64,000 bases of DNA, taken from Avidehalobacter sp964569265. Its GTDB lineage: Bacteria > Bacillota > Dehalobacteriia > UBA4068 > UBA4997. The translations under genes were made by a program, and so were the position numbers. The notes beneath the pieces were generated by a model. It was not told the DNA's origin and did not search any database. It was given only the letters and a program-made list of their open reading frames with translations. Position 1 is the first letter of the stretch; each line of letters starts with the position of its first letter. Positions 8,970-17,824 of this stretch are shown here, piece by piece. The stretch lies in contig CAZMTO010000003.1 in the NCBI GenBank assembly GCA_964569265.1, positions 17,424 to 81,423 on the forward strand. The letters are read 5' to 3'.

Positions 8970-8994
8970 GATGTCTTAAGTAAGCTTAAACATC
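8970..8994 (-). other. 5' leader stem-loop of the CoA-transferase mRNA
   Basis: GATGT-TTAAG pairs with CTTAA-ACATC around a CTTA loop with one bulged G. It lies between the probable promoter and the ribosome site and could stabilise the transcript. Confidence 0.45.
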
Positions 8995-9009
8995 ACAACA
9001 GCTATAATC

Positions 9010-9038
9010 ATTATACTCTATAAATCTACAAAAATAAA
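9010..9038 (-). promoter_or_regulatory. probable promoter of the CoA-transferase gene
   Basis: On the minus strand: TTTATT, 17-base spacer, TATAAT (plus positions 9033-9038 and 9010-9015). The -10 box is perfect, the -35 box weak. Confidence 0.5.
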
Positions 9039-9105
9039 GGGTTTTTTTAGTCAAATTTATTTATTATTATTTTGCGCAAAATTGCTGGTAATTTGTCTGT
9101 AATTA

Positions 9106-9114
9106 TGCTACAAT
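9106..9114 (+). promoter_or_regulatory. extended -10 promoter element upstream of dihydroorotase
   Basis: TGC-TACAAT, an extended -10 box, 85 bases before the start. No good -35 box is seen at 17 bases. A weak GGCAC/GTGCC hairpin followed by a T run lies in the leader (9149-9180). Confidence 0.4.
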
Positions 9115-9199
9115 ATATTATTATTCACTTTGATGGCAGTTTTTTGTCGGCACTTTTTTTGCGGTGCCCCCAATTTTTTTATTTGTCAGGAGAATTATT

Positions 9200-10576
9200 A
9201 TGCTAAAAGCACAAGCTGCGGCCAAGCCCCTGCTGTTACAAAACGCCTGCTATTACACCGAAAGCGGCTTAAAAAGCGGGGCCTTGCTGTTAGAGGGCGG
9301 TAAAATTGCAGCCATTTTTGATGATGCTGCTGCCCCCGCCCAACCGGATTGGCAGGTTTATGATGTTATGGGTAAAATAGTGCTGCCCGGTGCTATAGAT
9401 ACTCATACCCACGTGCGGGAGCCCGGCAGCCCGGAAAAAGAAGATTTTTGTACCGGTACGGCGGCGGCGCTGGCCGGTGGGGTAACCACTGTTTGCCAAA
9501 TGCCCAACGTAAACCCTATGCCGCACAATGCGGCGGCCCTGGCGCAAAGCAAACGTCTTGCGGCTGAAAAGGCCCTGTGTAATGTGGTATTTTATGCGGC
9601 AGCCGGGGCAGATAATACCGAAGATTTTGCTGATTTGGCTGCTGCCGGGGTGGTTGGGTTAAAAACCTTTTTGCAGCCTGCCAAGCCGGGTGAGCCGCAA
9701 TATATTACGGTGGCGGCTGATGACGGTGATGTTGAGCTGTGCAGGGTACTTAAAGCGGCGGCGGCGGTAAATATGCGCTGTTACTTTCATTGCGAGGATT
9801 ATACCCTGATTGGCCAATTAGAGGCTGCTGCCCATGCGGCCGGCGAAGAAGCATATTCCTTCCATTATAAAACAAGGCCGGACGAAGCTGAGCTTAATGC
9901 GGTAAAGCGCGTGTTGGCTGCGGCGCAAAAATGCGGTGCCAAGGTGGGTATCGTTCATGTTTCTACGGTGGCGGCAGCGGAATATATTGCCAATGCCAAG
10001 GCCGCCGGGCAAGATGTTACTATGGAGGTTTGTTTTCATCATTTGTTTTTTGATGACAGCCTTATTGATAAGTTTGGCCCTTATGCCAAGTGCAATCCGC
10101 CGCTGCGTTCGGCGCAAAACGTGCAGGGTTTGTGGCAGTATGTGCAAAACGGCACGGTAGATTATATTGGTACTGACCACGCACCGCACCTGTTGGCACA
10201 AAAGCAGGCAGGCGAGGATAAAATATGGCAGGCACCGTCCGGCATTGCGCATTTAGAGCTTATGCTGCCACTGCTGCTTACGGCGGTAAACAGCGGCAGG
10301 CTTACAATAGAGCGTATGGCCGAGCTGGTGTGTGTTAACGGCTACAGGGCTATGGGGCTGTATCCGCAAAAGGGGCAAATTGCCGTGGGTGCTGATGCTG
10401 ACCTGACGGTGGTGGATATGGACAGAGAGTGGCAGTTTGACCATAAGCTGATGCAGACAAAGGCGCGCCAAACCTGCGCCCTGTTTGACGGCTTGGCAAT
10501 GCACGGTGCTGTAGAAGCAACGATACTGGCCGGCAGACCGGTATGTGTTAACGGCCTGGTGGATTATTGCAAATAG
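9200..10576 (+). CDS. pyrC: dihydroorotase
   Basis: Cyclic amidohydrolase of 458 residues that closes carbamoyl-aspartate to dihydroorotate in pyrimidine synthesis. Metal-binding motifs are present in order: IDTHTHVREPG (His69, His71), the Lys155 of GLKTFLQP that would be carboxylated, HCED, HVSTV and GTDHAPH. The pattern matches class I dihydroorotases more than allantoinases or hydantoinases, but those relatives are not fully excluded. The ATG at 9200 follows TCAGGAG with 7-base spacing; an earlier in-frame start lacks a ribosome site. No other pyrimidine gene lies in the window. A perfect 8-base hairpin at 10569-10589 spans the stop codon but has no U tract. Confidence 0.85.
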   Translation: MLKAQAAAKPLLLQNACYYTESGLKSGALLLEGGKIAAIFDDAAAPAQPDWQVYDVMGKIVLPGAIDTHTHVREPGSPEKEDFCTGTAAALAGGVTTVCQMPNVNPMPHNAAALAQSKRLAAEKALCNVVFYAAAGADNTEDFADLAAAGVVGLKTFLQPAKPGEPQYITVAADDGDVELCRVLKAAAAVNMRCYFHCEDYTLIGQLEAAAHAAGEEAYSFHYKTRPDEAELNAVKRVLAAAQKCGAKVGIVHVSTVAAAEYIANAKAAGQDVTMEVCFHHLFFDDSLIDKFGPYAKCNPPLRSAQNVQGLWQYVQNGTVDYIGTDHAPHLLAQKQAGEDKIWQAPSGIAHLELMLPLLLTAVNSGRLTIERMAELVCVNGYRAMGLYPQKGQIAVGADADLTVVDMDREWQFDHKLMQTKARQTCALFDGLAMHGAVEATILAGRPVCVNGLVDYCK

Positions 10577-10664
10577 GCTTGCTATTTGCGCCAAGAAGAT
10601 ATATTATTATAAAAGCAGATAATTTTACGCAGATAAACGCGTATTTTATAGGAGGAAAATTGTT

Positions 10665-13319
10665 ATGTGCGATTGCGGAAAGCGGCACGAGCTGCCCAAA
10701 ACCTACGATCACCACGATGTTGAGCAAAAGTGGTATGCCCATTGGGAGAAAAACGGCTATTTCAGTTGTGAAAATAACGCCGGCGGAGAACCGTTTTCGG
10801 TGGTAATGCCGCCGCCGAACGTTACCGGCCAGTTGCATTTGGGTCATGCCATTGATAATACCATGCAGGACATTTTGACCCGCTGGCACCGTATGCAGGG
10901 CCACCAGACTTTATGGGTGCCCGGCTGTGACCACGCCGGTATTGCTACCCAGGCCAAGGTAGAAGAGCACCTGGCAGCAGACGGTATAAGCAAGTATGAT
11001 TTGGGGCGCGAAGCCTTTGTGGATAAGGTGTGGGATTGGAAGCACCAGTATCACGACCGTATTGTTAAGCAGCTTAAAATGTTGGGTTCAAGCTGCGATT
11101 GGGATCACGAGCGCTTTACGCTGGACGAAGGCTGCAACGATGCCGTAAACGAGGTTTTTGTGCGCCTTTATAACGAAGGCCTGATTTACCGCGGCACTTA
11201 TATCATCAACTGGTGCCCCAAGTGCCAGACGACGATTTCGGACATTGAGGTTGAACACAGTGACCACGAAGGCCACCTGTGGCATTTGCGCTACCCCCTG
11301 ACCGACGGCAGCGGTTATATTGTAGTGGCTACCACCCGGCCGGAAACTATGCTGGGCGATACTGCCGTAGCTGTTCACCCCGATGATGAGCGCTATAAAG
11401 ATATGGTTGGCAAAACCATTATGCTGCCGCTGATGAACCGTGAAATTCCGATTATTGCCGACGATTACGTTGATTTGGAATACGGTACCGGTGCAGTTAA
11501 AATTACCCCCGCACACGACCCGAACGACTTTGAAATGGGTTTGCGCCACAACCTGCCGCAAATATCGGTTATCGGCAAAGATGCCAGAATGAACGAATTT
11601 GCCGGCAAGTACGAGGGTATGGACAGAGATGAGTGCCGCAAGGCCGTAGTAGAGGATATGGACAAGCTGGGCCTGTTGGAAAAAATCGAGGACATAAGCC
11701 ACGCGGTGGGCGAATGTTACCGTTGCGGCAGTGTTATCGAGCCGCTGATTTCTCCGCAGTGGTTTGTAAAGATGGAGCCTTTGGCCAAGCCTGCTATCGA
11801 GGCGGTGAAAACCGGTGACATCCGTTTTGTACCGCAGAGATTTGAAAAGATTTACCTTGGCTGGCTGGAAAATATCCGTGACTGGTGCATATCCCGTCAG
11901 CTTTGGTGGGGGCACCGTATACCTGTCTGGTATTGTCAGGATTGCGGCGAGGTTATCTGCCAAAAGGATGAGCCTGCCTGCTGCCCCAAGTGTAATTCCG
12001 CTAAATTAAAGCGTGACGAGGATGTTTTGGATACCTGGTTTTCCTCCGGTTTGTGGCCGTTTGAAACCCTTGGCTGGCCGGATGAGGAAGCTCTTGCCAA
12101 GATGAAAAAGTTCTACCCGACGTCGGTGCTGGTTACCGGCCGCGACATTATCTTCTTCTGGGTGGCACGTATGATATTTACCGGCCTGCATTTTATGGAA
12201 GAAAAGCCCTTTAGTGATGTATTTATTCACGGTTTGGTGCTGGATGCTCAGGGCCGCAAGATGAGTAAATCGCTGGGCAACGGCATTGACCCGATTGAGA
12301 TTATTGAGCAATACGGCGCAGATCCGCTGCGTTTTATGCTGATAACCGGCAATACTCCCGGCAATGATTTGCGCTTCCAGACGGAGCGTTTAGAGGCCAG
12401 CCGTAACTTCTGTAACAAAATTTGGAACGCCAGCCGTTTTGTGCAGATGAACCTTGATGATTATCAGCCCGGCGGCGAGGTTAATTACAGCTTGGCCGAC
12501 AAATGGATACTGGCCGAATTAAAGGCGGCAACGGCGGCGGTTTCCAACAACCTTGGCAAGTACGAGCTGGGCGAGGCAGCGCGCGCTATTTACGACTTTA
12601 CCTGGGATTGTTTCTGTGACTGGTACATTGAAATGTCGAAGCCGCGCCTGTACGGCGATGACAGACAGGAGCGTTACACCGCACAGACAGTGCTGGTGCA
12701 GGTGCTTGACAGTATTTTGCGTCTGCTGCACCCCTTTATGCCGTTTATTACCGAAGAAATTTGGCAGGCTATACCGCACGACGGTGAAACCATTATGCTG
12801 GCAAAGTGGCCCAATGCTGATGAAATGCCCGATTTTGCGGCAGAAGCGGCTGTTATGGGCCTGAATATGGAAGCAGTACGTGCTGTGCGTAATATTCGTG
12901 CTGAAATGAACGTGGCTCCCGGCAAAAAGGTAGATTTGATAATAGCTGCCGATAACGCCGACGGTATTAAGCAGGGTGAGTTGTATATTAAGGCGCTTTG
13001 CGGTGCCGAAACCCTTACCTACACGGCAGCCGATGCGGCAGCACCGGAACAGGCAGCGGTAGCACACATCCGCGGCGTGGATATTTACCTGCCGCTTAAA
13101 GGGCTTATTGACCTTGATAAGGAAATTGCCCGCCTGAATAAGGAAATTGCCAATATGGATAAAGAAATAAGCCGCTTAGAGGGCAAGCTGAACAATCAGG
13201 GCTTTATTGCCAAGGCACCGGCGGCTGTTGTAGAAGGCGAGCGCGTTAAGCTGGCCGATTACAGCGAAAAAAAGCAGAGCCTGTTAGACCGTGTGGCCGA
13301 ATTAAACAAGTTGGCCTAA
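10665..13319 (+). CDS. valS: valyl-tRNA synthetase
   Basis: Class I aminoacyl-tRNA synthetase of 884 residues that charges tRNA-Val and edits Thr. HIGH motif is HLGH at residues 58-61, KMSKS at about 532-536. The editing insertion contains the typical TTRPETMLGDTAVAV; a Cys-rich ribbon (YCQDCGEVIC, CCPKC) lies before the KMSKS domain. The C-terminus is a coiled-coil arm from about residue 810 (LDKEIARLNKEIANMDKEI). It begins with an unusual short MCDCGKRHEL tail carrying two cysteines. ATG behind AGGAGG. The 88-base upstream spacer is too short for a T-box leader. folC follows after 16 bases. Confidence 0.97.
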   Translation: MCDCGKRHELPKTYDHHDVEQKWYAHWEKNGYFSCENNAGGEPFSVVMPPPNVTGQLHLGHAIDNTMQDILTRWHRMQGHQTLWVPGCDHAGIATQAKVEEHLAADGISKYDLGREAFVDKVWDWKHQYHDRIVKQLKMLGSSCDWDHERFTLDEGCNDAVNEVFVRLYNEGLIYRGTYIINWCPKCQTTISDIEVEHSDHEGHLWHLRYPLTDGSGYIVVATTRPETMLGDTAVAVHPDDERYKDMVGKTIMLPLMNREIPIIADDYVDLEYGTGAVKITPAHDPNDFEMGLRHNLPQISVIGKDARMNEFAGKYEGMDRDECRKAVVEDMDKLGLLEKIEDISHAVGECYRCGSVIEPLISPQWFVKMEPLAKPAIEAVKTGDIRFVPQRFEKIYLGWLENIRDWCISRQLWWGHRIPVWYCQDCGEVICQKDEPACCPKCNSAKLKRDEDVLDTWFSSGLWPFETLGWPDEEALAKMKKFYPTSVLVTGRDIIFFWVARMIFTGLHFMEEKPFSDVFIHGLVLDAQGRKMSKSLGNGIDPIEIIEQYGADPLRFMLITGNTPGNDLRFQTERLEASRNFCNKIWNASRFVQMNLDDYQPGGEVNYSLADKWILAELKAATAAVSNNLGKYELGEAARAIYDFTWDCFCDWYIEMSKPRLYGDDRQERYTAQTVLVQVLDSILRLLHPFMPFITEEIWQAIPHDGETIMLAKWPNADEMPDFAAEAAVMGLNMEAVRAVRNIRAEMNVAPGKKVDLIIAADNADGIKQGELYIKALCGAETLTYTAADAAAPEQAAVAHIRGVDIYLPLKGLIDLDKEIARLNKEIANMDKEISRLEGKLNNQGFIAKAPAAVVEGERVKLADYSEKKQSLLDRVAELNKLA

Positions 13320-13335
13320 AGGCGGGGGCATAAAA

Positions 13336-14667
13336 TTGACTAATACGGAAATTTTGGCGGGAGCGGCGGATTATGCGGCCGCTCTCCGCTTTTTAGAGGA
13401 ACAAACCAAGTTTGGCATAAATTTGGGGCTGGGGCGCATACAGCGTTTGTTGCAGCTTATGGGTAACCCGCAGCAGCAGGGTGTAAAATACCTGCACATT
13501 GGCGGCACCAACGGCAAGGGTTCGGTGTCGGCAATGCTTTCGGCGTGCCTTATTGCGGCCGATAAAAGCTGTGGGTTGTTTACGTCGCCACATTTGCACA
13601 CCTACCGCGAACGTTATCGCATCAATAACAATTTGATAAGCCGAGAAGAAATTGTGCGCCGGGTACAGGCTGTTAAGCCGCTGTTGGCCCAAATGCAGGC
13701 CGAAGGTGCCGAGGCACCGACCGAATTTGAAGTAAGCACCGCTATGGCGCTGAATTATTTTACCGAAGCACAAACCGAATATGCCGTAATAGAGGTGGGC
13801 TTGGGCGGCGAGATAGATTCGACCAACGTTATTACCCCGGAGTTGGCGATAATTACCAACGTGGCGATTGATCATATTGATTATTTGGGCAATACTAAAG
13901 AAGAAATCGCTGCTGTTAAGGCCGGTATCATCAAGGCGGGCAAGCCCTGCTTTACCGCTGCCGAAGATGAAGCTGTGCTGGCTGTGCTGCGCCAAAAGGC
14001 TATGTCTGTTGAGGCACCGCTTTTTTGCTATGGGCAGGATTTTACGGTCAGTGATGTTGTCTATGATGAGAGCGGCCAAACGTTTACATATAACGATTTG
14101 CGCACCGGCGAGGCGCTTTGCGGCTTGCGTATAAATTTGCTGGGCGAACATCAGTTGAAAAATGCAGCGCTGGCAGTGGTGGCGGCACACTATTTAAATC
14201 TGCCGCAGGCTGCTATTTACAGTGGTTTGCAGGCGGCACGCTGGCCCGGCCGCTTAGAGGTGGTTTGCCAAAACCCGTTAATTGTGCTGGACGGTGCCCA
14301 TAATGAGGCCGGTATGCAGGCGCTGGCAGCAGCCATAAAGCGCTACTGGCCGGGTAAAAAAATATGTGCGGTGCTGGGTATGCTGGCCGACAAACAGCGA
14401 CGAGAAGCCCTGTGCCATTTGCTGCCCCTGTTAGACAGTGCCGTTATTTGCCGTGTGCCAAGTTACCGTGCCGGTGATTGGCAAACTCTGGGTGAGCTGT
14501 GCCGTGAATATAAGGTGCCTTGCCAACTGATAGAGGAGGTGTCTGCGGCTGTTGCTGCCGGCAGGGCCGGGCTGCAAAACGGTACCGATATGTTGCTGAT
14601 AAGTGGATCTTTGTATATGCTGGCAGATGCCAGAGCTTGTTTGGTGGAGGTAGAAACCGATGAATAA
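13336..14667 (+). CDS. folC: bifunctional dihydrofolate/folylpolyglutamate synthase
   Basis: Mur-ligase family enzyme of 443 residues that adds glutamate to dihydropteroate and to reduced folates. The ATP loop GGTNGKGSVSAML lies near residue 55, followed by the folate-binding region (TSPHLHTYRERY), the EVGLGGEIDSTN motif and the C-terminal domain (LDGAHNEAGMQAL). The start is TTG behind GGCGGGGG. It lies between valS and maf and overlaps the latter by 8 bases, indicating one operon valS-folC-maf, an order common in Firmicutes. Confidence 0.95.
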   Translation: MTNTEILAGAADYAAALRFLEEQTKFGINLGLGRIQRLLQLMGNPQQQGVKYLHIGGTNGKGSVSAMLSACLIAADKSCGLFTSPHLHTYRERYRINNNLISREEIVRRVQAVKPLLAQMQAEGAEAPTEFEVSTAMALNYFTEAQTEYAVIEVGLGGEIDSTNVITPELAIITNVAIDHIDYLGNTKEEIAAVKAGIIKAGKPCFTAAEDEAVLAVLRQKAMSVEAPLFCYGQDFTVSDVVYDESGQTFTYNDLRTGEALCGLRINLLGEHQLKNAALAVVAAHYLNLPQAAIYSGLQAARWPGRLEVVCQNPLIVLDGAHNEAGMQALAAAIKRYWPGKKICAVLGMLADKQRREALCHLLPLLDSAVICRVPSYRAGDWQTLGELCREYKVPCQLIEEVSAAVAAGRAGLQNGTDMLLISGSLYMLADARACLVEVETDE

Positions 14668-15229
14668 CCGTTTGATTTTAGCCAGTGCGTCGCCAAGGCG
14701 GCTGGACTTATTGCGTACTGCCGGCATAGAGCCGATGGTTTGCCCGACTGACTGTGACGAAATAACCGGCGGTATGCCCCCGCGTGACCTTGTTATTGCC
14801 AATGCTGTGGCCAAAGCGCAGGCTTGCGCGCAAAAATACCCCAACGGCTCAATAGTGGCGGCTGATACTGTGGTGGCTTTGGGCGACGAAATTTTCGGCA
14901 AGCCTGACAATGCCGATGATGCTAAAAGTATGCTGGCCAAATTATCCGGGCAGACGCACAGCGTTTTTACCGGGGTGGCGGTGTTTAAAAACGGTGAACT
15001 GTTGTCTGATGCGGCTGAAACCAGGGTGACCTTTGCCGAATTGACCGCAGAACAGATTGCTGATTATGTGGCCGGCGGTGAGCCGCTGGATAAAGCCGGT
15101 GCCTATGCCATACAGGGCGGGGCAGGTGCCTTTGTTACCGCTATTGACGGCGATTTTGACAATATTGTCGGTTTGCCGCTGTTTGTGTTAAATAATATGG
15201 TTGACCTGTTTGACTATATAGAGCTGTAA
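14660..15229 (+). CDS. maf: Maf-like nucleoside triphosphate pyrophosphatase
   Basis: 189-residue house-cleaning enzyme that hydrolyses dTTP/UTP or modified nucleotides. Family motifs: LASASPRRLDLL near the start, VAADTVVAL with the catalytic Asp, GQTHSVFTGVAV and DKAGAYAIQG. The gene overlaps the end of folC by 8 bases and uses ATG. Maf genes often sit beside mreB in Firmicutes, as here, which links it loosely to cell division and shape. Which Maf subgroup (YhdE or YceF type) it belongs to cannot be settled. Confidence 0.93.
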   Translation: MNNRLILASASPRRLDLLRTAGIEPMVCPTDCDEITGGMPPRDLVIANAVAKAQACAQKYPNGSIVAADTVVALGDEIFGKPDNADDAKSMLAKLSGQTHSVFTGVAVFKNGELLSDAAETRVTFAELTAEQIADYVAGGEPLDKAGAYAIQGGAGAFVTAIDGDFDNIVGLPLFVLNNMVDLFDYIEL

Positions 15230-15285
15230 CAGCCGCAGCTATTGGTATGTCAGCAAAAAAAATTGATAAAAATACTAAAAGAATG

Positions 15286-15315
15286 TTGTATTTCAAACGG
15301 TGTATATAGTAAAAT
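15286..15315 (+). promoter_or_regulatory. probable promoter of the mre operon
   Basis: TTGTAT (15286-15291), 18-base spacer, TAAAAT (15310-15315), about 65 bases before mreB in an otherwise empty 150-base spacer. Confidence 0.45.
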
Positions 15316-15379
15316 AATAAAGTGTAAAAGTTGTAATGTATTATAGTTGTGACAAACAGGCTGGAAAGGGGACAACGTT

Positions 15380-16390
15380 TTGTTTAATATTGATATTGGT
15401 ATAGATTTGGGTACGGCAAATACCCTTGTTTATGTAAAAGGCAAGGATACTATATCTACCGAACCGTCGGTGGTGGCGGTAGAAAAGCACAGCCGCAAAA
15501 TTTTGGCGGTGGGCAACGATGCTAAAAAAATGCTGGGGCGTACCCCCGGCAATATTATGGCTATTCGCCCGGTAAAAGACGGCGTTATTGCCGACTTTGA
15601 TATTACGCAGGAAATGTTAAGGTACTTTATTGATAAAGCGGTAAAAAACCGCTCTATATTTTCGCGCCCGCGTATTGTTATCTGCGTGCCCTCCGGCGTA
15701 ACTACAGTTGAAGAACGTGCTATACGCGAGGCGGCGCTTAATGCCGGTGCCAAAGAAGCTTACCTGATAGAAGAACCTATGGCGGCTGCTATAGGTGCGG
15801 GCCTGCCGGTTATGGAGCCTGTGGGCAATATGATAGTTGATATCGGCGGCGGCACCACCGAAGTCGGCCTTATATCTTTGGGTGGGCTGGTAACGGTACA
15901 TTCGGTGCGCGTAGCCGGTGACAAAATGGACGAAGCCATTGTTAACTATATTAAAAAGCATTTTAATTTGGCTATTGGTGAACGTACCGCCGAAGAAATT
16001 AAAATTCAGATAGGTTCGGCCTACCTTGAACCGGAGGAACGCGGTGAAAGCTATTCGGTGCGTGGCCGAGACCTTATGACCGGCCTGCCGAAAACCATCA
16101 CCATTACTACCGACGAGATCAATCAGGCACTTTCGGAGCCGGTAGCCGCAATTATTGACGCCGTAAAGAGCTGTCTGGAAAAATCTCCGCCGGAGCTGGC
16201 CGCGGATATTATGGACAGAGGCATTGTAATGGCCGGCGGCGGTTCTCTGCTCAGGGGGCTGCCCAAGCTGCTCTCGCAGGAAACTCACATTATGGTGCAT
16301 TTGTCTGATCAGGCACTTAATGCGGTGGTACTTGGTACCAGCAAGGTGCTGGATAATATTCACATTTTGGATTCCGGAACGCGCAGGTAG
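15380..16390 (+). CDS. mreB: rod-shape actin homologue MreB
   Basis: Cytoplasmic actin-like ATPase of 336 residues that forms membrane-bound filaments guiding side-wall synthesis. Phosphate-1 loop IGIDLGTANTLVYV near the N-terminus, phosphate-2 IVDIGGGTTEVG, connecting EEPMAAAIGAG and adenosine loop MAGGGSLLRGL are all present. Length is normal. The start codon is TTG, with GGAAAGGGG 8 bases upstream. First gene of mreB-mreC-mreD-PBP2. Confidence 0.97.
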   Translation: MFNIDIGIDLGTANTLVYVKGKDTISTEPSVVAVEKHSRKILAVGNDAKKMLGRTPGNIMAIRPVKDGVIADFDITQEMLRYFIDKAVKNRSIFSRPRIVICVPSGVTTVEERAIREAALNAGAKEAYLIEEPMAAAIGAGLPVMEPVGNMIVDIGGGTTEVGLISLGGLVTVHSVRVAGDKMDEAIVNYIKKHFNLAIGERTAEEIKIQIGSAYLEPEERGESYSVRGRDLMTGLPKTITITTDEINQALSEPVAAIIDAVKSCLEKSPPELAADIMDRGIVMAGGGSLLRGLPKLLSQETHIMVHLSDQALNAVVLGTSKVLDNIHILDSGTRR

Positions 16391-16416
16391 CTTATTTTAG
16401 CAGGAGGGTGGCTTTT

Positions 16417-17244
16417 TTGGATCCGAAAAAAAAGAAGCTGATGATAGGCGGTTTATCTGCCTGTTTGGTAATACTGGTGTTGTTCCTGGCGGGGTTAACC
16501 TCTACCGAGCGGGAAAATATCTCTACACCGGAACAGTTTTTGCGAGAAATGCTGGCTCCGTTTCAAAACGGGGCCAGTGTTGTATCGGCTAATATTCACA
16601 ACTGGGGCGCATACTTGCAGGGTGTTGATAACATACGGGCAGAAAACGAGGAGCTTTTGCGCGAGGTAAGCGAGCTGCGTATGCAACTGGTAAATTATGC
16701 GGAATACGAGCAGGAAAACGACCGTTTGCGCGAGCTTTTGCACACCGTAAAGGATTACAGCGCCGATTTTAATTATGTTACCACCAAAGTAGTAAACCGC
16801 GAGCAAAGCAGTTGGTATAAAACGCTGATTATTAACGGCGGCGCCGATGACGGGTTTGCAGTGGGGATGCCGGTGGTATCGGCACAGGGCGTGGTAGGGC
16901 GTATTATCAATACGTCGGCACACACTGCCGAAGTTTTGCTGATAACCGACCGTGAAGGTGCAGTTAGCGCTATGGTACAAAAAACGCGCACGGTAGGCGT
17001 GGTAGAAGGTGACGGCGAAACCGACAGCCTTAGTATGATACACGTGCCCTACGATGCCGAAATAGAAAATTATCAGCAGGTTATAACGTCGGGCTACGGC
17101 GGTGTATACCCCAAGGGGCTGCTGATAGGCTACATTAACAGCATAGACCTGGAAAGTGACGGGTTAATGCTGAATGTTGGCGTGCGCTCTTATGTAGATT
17201 TTAATCGGCTGGAAGAAGTTATGGTGCTTACACCTAAAAAATAA
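16417..17244 (+). CDS. mreC: rod-shape protein MreC
   Basis: Bitopic membrane protein of 275 residues that links MreB filaments to the periplasmic wall machinery. One N-terminal helix (about 10-28) follows a Lys-rich start; a coiled coil spans about 70-105 (NEELLREVSELRMQLVNYAEYEQENDRL) and a beta-barrel domain follows. The TTG at 16417 is chosen because GGAGGG ends 8 bases before it; the in-frame GTG at 16408 overlaps that ribosome site. It lies 26 bases after mreB. Confidence 0.93.
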   Translation: MDPKKKKLMIGGLSACLVILVLFLAGLTSTERENISTPEQFLREMLAPFQNGASVVSANIHNWGAYLQGVDNIRAENEELLREVSELRMQLVNYAEYEQENDRLRELLHTVKDYSADFNYVTTKVVNREQSSWYKTLIINGGADDGFAVGMPVVSAQGVVGRIINTSAHTAEVLLITDREGAVSAMVQKTRTVGVVEGDGETDSLSMIHVPYDAEIENYQQVITSGYGGVYPKGLLIGYINSIDLESDGLMLNVGVRSYVDFNRLEEVMVLTPKK

Positions 17245-17254
17245 GGAGGCTGCT

Positions 17255-17773
17255 ATGTATAATTGGCGGCGTTACGCAACACTGGTCGTTTTATATGCCG
17301 TGGCCTTAATTTTGCAGTACGGCGTGCTTAATAATTTGGGCTGGGGTGTTTTTTGCCCGCTGCTGCTGGTTTTTTTTCCGGTATTTGGGGGGCTGCTGGG
17401 CGGCGGTGTTTGCGGCCTGGCGCACGGGCTGCTGTGCGGCCTGCTGATAGATTTGGTAATTGGGCGCTTTATTGGGCTTAATATGCTGGTTTGGGCGCTG
17501 GTTGGCTGGCTGTGCGGCTATTTGTCGCGCGGGCTTTTTAAAGAAAACTACTTTATTGCCATTGTGTCGGTGTTGCTGGCTTACCCGGCTGGCTGCCTGC
17601 TGTATGCGGTGCTGGTGGGGCTTATATCCGGCCACTTTTTTTCAATGACGCAGATAGGGCGGATAATTTTGGGCGGCATACCAACAAACTGCTTTATTGC
17701 GCCGCTTATTTATCTGCCGGTATACAGGTCTTTGCAATACGGCTGGTTGAAGCGCCAAAAAAAGAAGTCGTGA
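17255..17773 (+). CDS. mreD: rod-shape protein MreD
   Basis: Small polytopic membrane protein of 172 residues with about five to six helices. It has the MreD look: a short basic start, YGVLNNLGWGVFCPLLLVFFPVF region, then glycine-rich helices and a basic tail. It acts with MreC and RodA-PBP2 in side-wall elongation. Its ATG follows AAGGAGG and lies 10 bases after mreC, before PBP2. Confidence 0.9.
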   Translation: MYNWRRYATLVVLYAVALILQYGVLNNLGWGVFCPLLLVFFPVFGGLLGGGVCGLAHGLLCGLLIDLVIGRFIGLNMLVWALVGWLCGYLSRGLFKENYFIAIVSVLLAYPAGCLLYAVLVGLISGHFFSMTQIGRIILGGIPTNCFIAPLIYLPVYRSLQYGWLKRQKKKS

Positions 17774-17824
17774 GCAAACAGGCTGATTTTTGGATAGTGT
17801 AACTTTGATTAGGAGATTTTGGGT

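Noticed and set aside
7450..8979. A 509-codon open frame on the plus strand opposite the CoA-transferase
   Set aside because: It mirrors a real, strongly biased gene codon by codon, has no ribosome site and resembles no protein.
9149..9180. GGCAC/GTGCC hairpin with T run before dihydroorotase as a pyrimidine attenuator
   Set aside because: Stem of only five pairs with a ten-base loop, and no competing fold; too weak to call.
10569..10589. Perfect 8-base hairpin at the dihydroorotase stop codon taken as a terminator
   Set aside because: No U tract follows; at most an mRNA end stabiliser.
10577..10664. T-box leader for valS
   Set aside because: Only 88 bases, with no specifier or T-box bulge sequence and no terminator.
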